Source: Victivallaceae bacterium
Lineage (GTDB): Bacteria > Verrucomicrobiota > Lentisphaeria > Victivallales > Victivallaceae
NCBI GenBank assembly: GCA_028698975.1
Contig: JAQVVK010000110.1
Coordinates: 1 to 7,187, forward strand
Reading direction: 5' to 3'
Length of the DNA: 7,187 nt
The notes beneath the pieces were generated by a model that was not told the origin of the DNA, ran no database searches, and saw only the letters and a list, made by a program, of their open reading frames with translations. Shown piece after piece: positions 1 to 5,153 of this stretch. Each line of letters starts with the position of its first letter. Position 1 is the stretch's first letter. A program made the position numbers and the translations under genes.

Positions 1-1213
1 CCGCCTGGCCGAGGCTCATCGCCGTCGGCATTACCCGGAAGCTCGAGTTTATCCGGCGGTCGCCGGAGATCGAACGGCCCGCAACCAAAAGATTCTTTAC
101 CTTACCCGGTATCAGGCAGCCGTAGGGTATCTCATAGAAGTCGTCATGTCCCATCGGGATCATTTCAGTGCCGGCCCCGGTCGAACTGTGAATGTCCACC
201 GGGTAGTTGCAGCGGGCGACCGCGTCGGGAAATTTGCTGCGCTGCTTGAAGTCCCCGGCGGTCAGTCTGGCGCGGCCGACAATACGGCGCGACTCGCGAA
301 TGCCGATCTGCGGAGCTATCGAGCGCAGCCGCGCATGTTCAAACCCCGGCATCGATTTGCGCAGATAGAAAAAGACGTTGCGCAACTGGCGTCTGCCCTC
401 GATTTCCGCCTCGGACAGCTCCTGCCCGTTGATCGCCGACTTGCCCACCACCCGGGTGGTGTTAAAGTGGAGCGTATCCGGCTCGAAAGTGTCGAAATAC
501 AACAGGTTCTCCCTCGGGCAATCGAGTTCGCCGGAGGCCTTGGCCGCCCGGTAGCGCAGCTGGAAATCCGCCGGTATGGCCGCCCGGTTGATGCCGGAGA
601 GCTTAAAGCAAAGCGTCATCGGCTGGCAAAGCCCGTCGTCATCGCCGTATTCAAATTCGCACCCGGCTTTGGCGGCGAGGTCGGCGTCTCCGGTGGCGTC
701 GATAAAACTTGCGGCCTTGACCGCCACCAGCCCGGATTTGGATTGCAGTATGACATATTCGACCACACCGTCGCGCACAACCACGTCAAACAGCGTGTGG
801 TGATACAAAAGCGACACCCCGGCGTCAAGCAGCATATCCTCCGCCGCCAATATGGCGGCTTCGCGGGAAACCGTGCGGGCGGCGTCGTTGCACATCTCTC
901 CGTCCGGCCGGGCGTTGAGCATCTCCTCCGGCAGATAGGTGCGCATGCGGCGGCCGTATTCGATGTATACGGGTCGGTCCAGCGCGTGTTCGCCATCCGG
1001 CTTCTGGAGATGCGACGGCATAAAGGGAGTGACTTCGGCCTGCACCGCCGCGCCACCCGGCGCGCCGGACGATTCGGCAAGTACGACTTCCAGCCCCTGA
1101 CGGGCGGCGGTGACCGCCGCGCCGAGACCGGCCGGGCCGGCTCCTGCCACCATAAGCTGGGTTTCAGCGATGACCGGCACCTTGAGATCGATTTTGTAGT
1201 CAATGTTTTTCAT
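1..1213 (-). CDS. FAD-dependent oxidoreductase (FAD_oxidored-like family), 3' end cut by the window
   Basis: The minus-strand frame is open from the ATG at 1213-1211 to the window edge, giving 404 codons without a stop. Only the C-terminus is missing. Residues 20-30 form a Rossmann dinucleotide-binding loop (G24-x-G26-x-x-G29), followed by an acidic E47 suited to holding the FAD ribose and a G53-G54 pair. Residues 172-178 read DATGDAD, the second FAD contact typical of this family. A QIGIRESRRIVG block lies at 302-313, and residues 378-404 carry a GRSIS...RVMPTAMSLGQA segment, the usual closing FAD motif, so probably only a few tens of residues are lost. No signal peptide is visible, so a cytoplasmic flavoenzyme is expected. 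Related genes often sit beside glycosidases in this superphylum, but substrates are mostly unknown. It follows the AraC gene by 26 bp and is probably cotranscribed. Family call firm; substrate unknown. Confidence 0.9.
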   Translation of the reverse strand, partial: MKNIDYKIDLKVPVIAETQLMVAGAGPAGLGAAVTAARQGLEVVLAESSGAPGGAAVQAEVTPFMPSHLQKPDGEHALDRPVYIEYGRRMRTYLPEEMLNARPDGEMCNDAARTVSREAAILAAEDMLLDAGVSLLYHHTLFDVVVRDGVVEYVILQSKSGLVAVKAASFIDATGDADLAAKAGCEFEYGDDDGLCQPMTLCFKLSGINRAAIPADFQLRYRAAKASGELDCPRENLLYFDTFEPDTLHFNTTRVVGKSAINGQELSEAEIEGRRQLRNVFFYLRKSMPGFEHARLRSIAPQIGIRESRRIVGRARLTAGDFKQRSKFPDAVARCNYPVDIHSSTGAGTEMIPMGHDDFYEIPYGCLIPGKVKNLLVAGRSISGDRRINSSFRVMPTAMSLGQA

Positions 1214-1219
1214 GGTAAG

Positions 1220-1224
1220 CCTCT
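1220..1224 (-). promoter_or_regulatory. Ribosome binding site of the FAD oxidoreductase gene
   Basis: Read on the minus strand, AGAGG lies 6 nt before the ATG at 1213. It sits in the 26-bp gap after the AraC stop codon, supports this start, and fits translation from a shared AraC-oxidoreductase message. Confidence 0.6.
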
Positions 1225-1239
1225 ATTATATTGACGGCA

Positions 1240-2103
1240 TCAGTTTTTGTTGATGCGATTTCGATATTCCTGCGGCGAGCAGCCGGAGAGCTGCTTGAAA
1301 CGCCGGCTGAAATGGTAACGGTCAAGATAGCCGAGCTTGGCGGCGATGTCTTTAAGCGACAGATTGCTTGAGGTCAGCATTTCGGTGGCCTTGGCGATTT
1401 TGAGTTTATCCACATAATCCTTGGGCAGCTCGCCCACGCTTTTGAGAAAAAGCCGCCGGAAGTAATCGATGCTCAAGTTGCAGAATTCGGCCATTTCCTT
1501 GACCGTCCACCAGCGGTCGAGCGAACTCTTGATCGCGTTTTGCAATTCTTCGATCGCCGGCTGATTGTCGTGAAGAGTTTCGAGCGATTCAAAGTGAATG
1601 TCGGTAATGAACTGCATTAGAGCCATGTTGGCTTTGATCTGCGAACCGGGGGTCATGTCATGCGAAAGCTCGACGATAGGGAGCAGCCGCCGCACCTTGC
1701 CGAGGTGGAATATGCGGTGGTTGAGCATGCCGGCCTCGGCCAGATGCTGGGCCATGTCGCCGGTGAAGCAGACGGTGTCTTCGCTCCAGACCCCGCCGGG
1801 AGCCGCGCCGTACCAGTGGACCAGCCCGGGGGGGGTAAGCACCGCGTCACCGGAGGACAGCTCGGTGCGCTTGCCGTCGGGGGTGATGAATACGCCCGAT
1901 CCGTAGTGCATGTGGCAGAATCCGTAAAACTGAAAGACCCGGAATTCGCCTTTGAAGTTCTCCGAGCAAAGGTTGCCGGAGACCGATTCGCATATATGCA
2001 GCCCCATCTGCTGATGGATGGGCAGCGGTTTCAGCAATGGAGAAAACACTATTACGCGGTCTGTTGGAGAGGTGGATACGGTTTTTACATCGTTTTTTTT
2101 CAT
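1240..2103 (-). CDS. AraC-family transcriptional regulator with cupin-like sensor domain
   Basis: This is a 287-residue protein, normal for an AraC regulator with a ligand domain. Residues 50-100 look like an AraC-binding cupin, with a Gly-rich stretch and a SSGDAVLTPPGLVHWYG turn at 83-99 typical of the sugar-sensing pocket. The C-terminal third holds two helix-turn-helix motifs: about 198-222 (WTVKEMAEFCNLSIDYFRRL) and 247-272 (LSLKDIAAKLGY...FSRRFKQ). It ends with the PQEYR signature at 277-281. The first HTH follows a Trp-Trp pair at 198-199. The gene diverges from the pseudopilin-enzyme unit and precedes the FAD oxidoreductase, so it probably controls both in response to a carbohydrate; the ligand cannot be read from sequence. 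Oddities are an A8 run directly after the start codon and a C8 run (coding strand, window 1828-1835) inside the sensor domain, both prone to slippage. Confidence 0.94.
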   Translation of the reverse strand: MKKNDVKTVSTSPTDRVIVFSPLLKPLPIHQQMGLHICESVSGNLCSENFKGEFRVFQFYGFCHMHYGSGVFITPDGKRTELSSGDAVLTPPGLVHWYGAAPGGVWSEDTVCFTGDMAQHLAEAGMLNHRIFHLGKVRRLLPIVELSHDMTPGSQIKANMALMQFITDIHFESLETLHDNQPAIEELQNAIKSSLDRWWTVKEMAEFCNLSIDYFRRLFLKSVGELPKDYVDKLKIAKATEMLTSSNLSLKDIAAKLGYLDRYHFSRRFKQLSGCSPQEYRNRINKN

Positions 2104-2110
2104 GATGTCA

Positions 2111-2116
2111 CCGCCT
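2111..2116 (-). promoter_or_regulatory. Probable ribosome binding site of the AraC gene
   Basis: On the minus strand AGGCGG ends 7 nt before the ATG at 2103. It is an imperfect Shine-Dalgarno match but correctly spaced, and it supports the ATG that begins MKKNDVK. Confidence 0.45.
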
Positions 2117-2153
2117 GTTTAAGGATTTCGGTTTATCGTCACCAAGTTAATAG

Positions 2154-2183
2154 AACATAGCTATTTAAAAAAACAACCCTCAA
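2154..2183 (-). promoter_or_regulatory. Weak candidate promoter for the AraC gene
   Basis: On the minus strand, TTGAGG (2183-2178) and TATGTT (2159-2154) are separated by 18 bp, with the -10 box about 50 bp before the AraC start. Both boxes match the sigma70 consensus only partly (4 of 6 each). An activator-dependent or different promoter is equally possible. Confidence 0.25.
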
Positions 2184-2212
2184 TTTAAAACATTTCAGCT
2201 TTTTTTTTGCGC

Positions 2213-2247
2213 CCCTCGCAACGGACGATTATCGTATTGTGAGAGGG
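2213..2247. promoter_or_regulatory. 35-bp interrupted palindrome, operator-like
   Basis: The centre is a perfect ACGAT-T-ATCGT dyad at 2225-2235. On the same axis, an outer arm CCCTCGCA (2213-2220) faces TGAGAGGG (2240-2247) with one mismatch. The inner and outer arms are separated by 4 unpaired or weakly paired bases on each side. No T-tract follows on either strand in the reading direction, so it is not an intrinsic terminator. It lies about 40 bp upstream of the -35 box of the plus-strand promoter and upstream of the AraC gene, a position suited to an activator or shared operator. Which protein binds it is inference. Confidence 0.5.
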
Positions 2248-2285
2248 AAGCGTTATTTGTCATTAAGATAGTCGTTTTTATCCAT

Positions 2286-2313
2286 TTGAAAACATCGTTT
2301 CATAGAGTATAAT
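2286..2313 (+). promoter_or_regulatory. Sigma70-like promoter of the pseudopilin unit
   Basis: TTGAAA at 2286-2291 (5 of 6 matches to TTGACA) is followed after 16 bp by a perfect TATAAT at 2308-2313. Transcription would start near 2320, leaving a leader of about 90 nt before the ATG at 2410. This is the best promoter match in the window. Confidence 0.65.
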
Positions 2314-2363
2314 TTAATCGTGACGTGAAATACGAGCGGATTTTTGAGAAAAACATTATTAAT

Positions 2364-2380
2364 TCGGTGATCGTCACCGA
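2364..2380 (+). promoter_or_regulatory. Leader hairpin upstream of the pseudopilin
   Basis: TCGGTGA (2364-2370) and TCACCGA (2374-2380) form a perfect 7-bp stem with a 3-nt TCG spacer. It lies in the predicted leader, 15 nt before the first purine-rich ribosome binding element. A perfect dyad of this size could be an RNA hairpin or a DNA operator downstream of the promoter. No T-tract follows, so it is not a terminator. Confidence 0.45.
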
Positions 2381-2395
2381 TAACAACCGATAACA
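2376..2395 (+). repeat. Perfect tandem 10-bp direct repeat
   Basis: ACCGATAACA occurs twice back to back (2376-2385 and 2386-2395). The first copy supplies most of the 3' arm of the leader hairpin. The second copy also contains ACCGA, which could pair with TCGGT at 2364-2368, so two mutually exclusive stems are possible. The repeat ends right at the ribosome binding site. Confidence 0.8.
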
Positions 2396-2406
2396 AAGGA
2401 AAAGGA
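2395..2406 (+). promoter_or_regulatory. Double purine-rich ribosome binding site of the pseudopilin
   Basis: AAAGGA occurs at 2395-2400 and 2401-2406. The first copy, 9 nt before the ATG at 2410, has the better spacing; the second is only 3 nt away. It supports the MKKFTLIE start and suggests strong translation. Confidence 0.65.
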
Positions 2407-2409
2407 AAA

Positions 2410-3123
2410 ATGAAGAAGTTCACCCTCATCGAGCTCCTGGTCGTGATCGCGATCATCGCCATTCTGGCCGCTATGCTGCTGCCGGCTCTTAACAAAGCGC
2501 GCGAAAAGAGCCGCCAGACCAGCTGTCTGAACAATCTCAAACAGTGCGGTCTTGCCGCCAATATGTACGCCGACGATTATTATGGCTACTTTGTCCCGCG
2601 CTTCCTCGACGACGGCAGCAAGGCGCGCTGGGGTTATCTGCTCGCCAAAGGCAACTACATTCCCAACCACCCCGGCGATCTGATCTCCTGCCCGTCGGGC
2701 CCGCGTTTGGCAGGCACCGGTAAGACGTTTACCAACACGTCAAACCAGCTTGACCCCGCCGCCGACGGCTTCAATCAGACCTATGGCTGCCGCGATACCA
2801 GCAAGAGCGGTTCGGGCATAAGCAAACGCTTCTACAGTCTTTACAACCTTTCCAAGTCGTCGTTGTCGATAGACGCGTTTACGGATGGCAAGGAACTGGC
2901 CATCAACGACATCATCATGCTGGTTGACTCGTATAACATCGCCACCAAGGGGCAGGCTCTCGGGTTCTATTTCGACGGCACTCCGCTCGCCTCCAACAAG
3001 GTCAGCATCCGCCACGGTGAAAAGGCCAACGGTCTGGTCGGCGACGGCAGCGTCCGCGCTTTCAGCAAGGAAGAGTTGAAGAACGTCAAGGTTGTCGAGA
3101 CCCAGATCACCAACGACATCTAA
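2410..3123 (+). CDS. Pseudopilin-like protein with type IV prepilin N-terminus and H-x9-DG motif (DUF1559-like)
   Basis: This 237-residue protein starts MKKFTLIELLVVIAIIAI. It has a short basic leader, F4 as the expected mature N-terminus, Glu at +5 (E8), and a hydrophobic helix to about residue 25. This is the substrate signature of prepilin peptidase and of type IV pilus or type II secretion pseudopilins. The residue before F4 is Lys, not the canonical Gly. After the helix come the usual ALNKAREKSR segment and Cys39/Cys46, with further Cys at 94 and 127. Near the C-terminus H202 and D212-G213 give the H-x9-DG motif (RHGEKANGLVGDG), the hallmark of the family expanded in Planctomycetota and Lentisphaerota. 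It should be anchored in the inner membrane with its globular part outside the cytoplasm. It heads the enzyme unit and has its own promoter. The family is clear; its function is not known. Confidence 0.92.
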   Translation: MKKFTLIELLVVIAIIAILAAMLLPALNKAREKSRQTSCLNNLKQCGLAANMYADDYYGYFVPRFLDDGSKARWGYLLAKGNYIPNHPGDLISCPSGPRLAGTGKTFTNTSNQLDPAADGFNQTYGCRDTSKSGSGISKRFYSLYNLSKSSLSIDAFTDGKELAINDIIMLVDSYNIATKGQALGFYFDGTPLASNKVSIRHGEKANGLVGDGSVRAFSKEELKNVKVVETQITNDI

Positions 3124-3145
3124 TTTTTGCGGAAACAATATCTCT

Positions 3146-3185
3146 TTCCGGAGTCCGGCCGGTATCTTCCGGCAGGACTTTGGGA
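3146..3185 (+). terminator. Long hairpin after the pseudopilin, possible partial terminator or processing element
   Basis: A stem of up to 17 pairs forms between 3146-3162 and 3169-3185 around a 6-nt TATCTT loop. The core AGTCCGGCCGG / CCGGCAGGACT is 11 positions with one G-A mismatch; the base adds C-G, A-T and G-T pairs. It starts 22 nt after the pseudopilin stop. The 3' arm is not followed by a T-tract (next bases CGACC), so it is not a classical intrinsic terminator. It could protect the 3' end of the pseudopilin message or reduce read-through into the enzymes. Confidence 0.5.
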
Positions 3186-3238
3186 CGACCACGGCTGAAT
3201 TTTAAGCAAGATCTAAATAATCGAAAGATATAAAACGT

Positions 3239-4105
3239 ATGAAAATAGGCGTAATAACAGAACTGCTCGGCGGTAAGTTCCTTGATACCATCGATGTTGC
3301 CGGGAAGCTCGGCGTCAGCGGTATCCAGATCTATGCCGCACACGGCGATGACGGGTTCAATTTCCTGAACTTGAAGCCCGGTGAACTTAAATCCATCAAA
3401 TCCAAGGCCGAAGACAATCAGCTTGAGATCAGCGCGGTCTGCGCCGACATTTCGGACAAGAGTTTTCAGGTGATTTCCGAGTGCAGCGAGCGCGTTGATG
3501 TGACCTGCCGGGTCATTGATGCGGCGGTCAAACTCGGCGTAAGCATCATCACCACCCACATCGGGGCGGTGCCCGAGTCGCAGCAGGACCCGGTCTACCC
3601 GGTCATGGTCGAGTCGCTCCGGCAGGTGGCCAACTACGCCGCCTCCGCCAAGTGCGTCATGGCCATCGAAACCGGGCCGGAGCTGGCCGATGTGCTCAAA
3701 GCCTTCATCCAGGCGGTTGACAGCCCCGGAATCGGCGTCAATCTCGACCCCGCCAATCTGCGCGGCGTCTCCTGCGAAAACCCGGTTTACGCGGCGGAAA
3801 CACTGGCTCCTTACATCGTGCACACCCATGCCAAGGATGCGATAAACACCTATGTCGGCAGCCCGGCCAAGTTTTACAAGCTGCGCAATCTGGATGGTTC
3901 GCTCCGCCAGATCGCCGCCCGCGCCTCCGGATTCAAAGAGGTTCCGCTCGGCCAGGGCATGGTGGAGTGGGACGCCTATCTGGCCGCTCTCAAAAAGATC
4001 GGCTACAATGGGTTCCTGACGATCGAGCGTGAATGCGGGGCGGACCCCGCCGCCGATATTCGCATGGCGGTCGCTTTCCTTAAAGACAAACTAGGCAATC
4101 TCTGA
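3239..4105 (+). CDS. TIM-barrel sugar (phosphate) isomerase/epimerase family protein
   Basis: This 288-residue protein matches the xylose-isomerase-like TIM barrel (AP_endonuc_2) in length and layout: a MKIGVITELL first strand, then repeated strand-helix units. Likely metal and catalytic residues sit at strand ends: H107 (TTHIG), E144 (AIETGPEL), D170 (GVNLDPANL), H197 (HTHAKD) and E263 or E265 (TIERECG). This Glu-Asp-His-Glu set resembles the metal site of D-psicose/tagatose 3-epimerase and IolE/IolI-type enzymes. No signal peptide is present, so it acts in the cytoplasm. It stands 22 bp before a Gfo/Idh/MocA oxidoreductase, a pairing common in inositol, keto-sugar and glycoside degradation. 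The substrate cannot be assigned; epimerase, isomerase, dehydratase and 3-keto-glycoside-cleaving roles all occur in related proteins. Only a weak GAAAG lies 11 nt upstream of the ATG, and no convincing promoter is seen in the 115-bp gap. Confidence 0.9.
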   Translation: MKIGVITELLGGKFLDTIDVAGKLGVSGIQIYAAHGDDGFNFLNLKPGELKSIKSKAEDNQLEISAVCADISDKSFQVISECSERVDVTCRVIDAAVKLGVSIITTHIGAVPESQQDPVYPVMVESLRQVANYAASAKCVMAIETGPELADVLKAFIQAVDSPGIGVNLDPANLRGVSCENPVYAAETLAPYIVHTHAKDAINTYVGSPAKFYKLRNLDGSLRQIAARASGFKEVPLGQGMVEWDAYLAALKKIGYNGFLTIERECGADPAADIRMAVAFLKDKLGNL

Positions 4106-4127
4106 GAAAGTATTTTTTGATAATAAA

Positions 4128-5126
4128 ATGAGCAAGATATTAAAATCGGCCATAATCGGATTCGGCGGCATGGGTCATCATCATGCCGCCCAGTATGCGG
4201 CCCAAAGCGATGTGAAGCTGGTCGCGGTCTGTGATATTGACCCGGCCAAACTCAAGCAGGCTGACTCCACCATAAACATAGGTTCGAGCGGCTCCGTCGA
4301 TCTGGCTTCGCTCCACTGTTATGAATGTTACGAAAAGCTGGTCGCAGGCGAACCCGATCTCGATATTCTCGACATCTGTCTGCCGACCGACCTTCACGCC
4401 GAATACGCGATCCGCGCCGTGCGCGACGGCTTCAACGTGTTGTGCGAAAAACCCATGGCCTTGTCGGTCGAAGACGCCGACGCCATGATCGCCGCCGCCA
4501 AGACGGCCGGTCGCAAGTTGATGATTGCCCAGTGTTTGCGTTTCAACGCGGCGTATAACTATATCAAGACCGCCGCCGCCGATCACCGTTACGGCAAGTT
4601 GCTCGGTATAAAAATGTACCGTGACAGCGGGCTGCCAGACGGCTGGTTTCGCGATGTGAAACGCTCCGGCGGAGCGTTGATGGACTTGCAGCTGCACGAC
4701 GTCGATTTTCTGCAATACTGGCTGGGTACGCCGCGCCGGGTCTACGGGGCGGGGCTTTATGCCTGTTCGGGCGGCATCGACGACTGCCAGATCATGCTTG
4801 ATTACCCGGGCATTGACATGGTGACGGTGGCGGGCAGCTGGACACGCGGCGGTTTCTCGACCGGATGCGTCGTCGTTTTTGAAAAAGGCACATTGGAACT
4901 GGCCAACGGCCAGCTGAACTTTTACGCTTCGCTGCTGGGCAAGACCGATCACATCGATCTGCCTGCCGACGACAACATGTATGCCAACGAGATCGGTTAT
5001 TTTGCCGCCGGTGTACTGGGTAAGAACCCGCTCGACCGGGCGACCCCGGAGAGCACCCGTGAGTCGATCAGGATCATTTTGGCCGAACAAAAGGCGGTTG
5101 ATTCCAAGTCGGCGGTTGCGTTATAA
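4128..5126 (+). CDS. Gfo/Idh/MocA family NAD(P)-dependent oxidoreductase
   Basis: This 332-residue protein has the usual family size. The N-terminal Rossmann fold shows G11-F-G13-G-M-G16 and an acidic D36 after the second strand (VAVCDID), suggesting a preference for NAD over NADP. The catalytic motif E107-K108-P109 is present, followed by the C-terminal substrate domain with D186 and H190 (GGALMDLQLHDVD). Lys, Asp and His together form the catalytic set known from inositol dehydrogenase and related enzymes, so the protein should be active. No export signal is visible. The reaction expected from the family is reversible oxidation of a sugar or polyol hydroxyl to a keto group. It is sandwiched between the isomerase/epimerase (22-bp gap) and the glycoside hydrolase (27-bp gap), so it probably acts on a product of the same pathway. 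The leader to the ATG is AT-rich with no clear Shine-Dalgarno. Confidence 0.93.
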   Translation: MSKILKSAIIGFGGMGHHHAAQYAAQSDVKLVAVCDIDPAKLKQADSTINIGSSGSVDLASLHCYECYEKLVAGEPDLDILDICLPTDLHAEYAIRAVRDGFNVLCEKPMALSVEDADAMIAAAKTAGRKLMIAQCLRFNAAYNYIKTAAADHRYGKLLGIKMYRDSGLPDGWFRDVKRSGGALMDLQLHDVDFLQYWLGTPRRVYGAGLYACSGGIDDCQIMLDYPGIDMVTVAGSWTRGGFSTGCVVVFEKGTLELANGQLNFYASLLGKTDHIDLPADDNMYANEIGYFAAGVLGKNPLDRATPESTRESIRIILAEQKAVDSKSAVAL

Positions 5127-5142
5127 ATCAGTAAAAAAGCAC

Positions 5143-5147
5143 GGAGA
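5143..5147 (+). promoter_or_regulatory. Ribosome binding site of the glycoside hydrolase
   Basis: GGAGA ends 6 nt before the ATG at 5154 (9 nt before the adjacent ATG at 5157). It selects this start, which gives the protein an export signal. Confidence 0.6.
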
Positions 5148-5153
5148 TATATT

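Larger units (their letters stand above)
2104..2409. promoter_or_regulatory. Divergent intergenic control region
   Basis: This 306-bp gene-free region lies between divergent genes. It is markedly more AT-rich than the flanking coding DNA, with a T9 run at 2200-2208, an A7 run at 2167-2173, and two copies of ATTTAAAA 20 bp apart (2163-2170 and 2183-2190), about two helical turns. It also holds a 35-bp dyad (2213-2247), a promoter for the plus-strand unit (2286-2313) and a structured leader (2364-2395). TCGTCACC occurs at 2136-2143 and again at 2371-2378. No credible small coding gene was seen here. Both AraC autoregulation and activation of the rightward unit probably act through this region. 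Confidence 0.75.

Noticed and set aside
446..461. Perfect 16-bp palindrome CACCACCCGGGTGGTG
   Set aside because: It lies inside the FAD oxidoreductase gene and follows from Thr-Thr-Arg-Val-Val codons. No nearby promoter or repeat copy supports a regulatory role, so it is probably coincidental.
146..1234. 362-codon plus-strand open frame opposite the FAD oxidoreductase
   Set aside because: The minus strand encodes a recognisable flavoprotein with intact FAD motifs. The plus-strand product shows no family motif and is an antisense shadow of GC-biased codons.
1660..2160. 166-codon plus-strand open frame running into the control region
   Set aside because: It is antisense to the AraC gene, whose cupin and HTH regions are clear. 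The translation shows no known pattern.
2167..2208. A7 and T9 runs as terminators
   Set aside because: Neither run directly follows a GC-rich stem in the direction of transcription. They are better read as AT-rich, possibly bent promoter DNA.
2253..2670. Minus-strand frames over the promoter and pseudopilin start
   Set aside because: They would run through the promoter and leader, and opposite the well-defined prepilin N-terminus, with no supporting features.
3107..3829. 240-codon minus-strand open frame
   Set aside because: It covers the hairpin and the start of the isomerase in the opposite direction, with no motif and no ribosome binding site.
4140..5090. 316-codon minus-strand open frame
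   Set aside because: It lies wholly opposite the Gfo/Idh/MocA gene, whose cofactor and catalytic motifs are intact. It has no recognisable domain.
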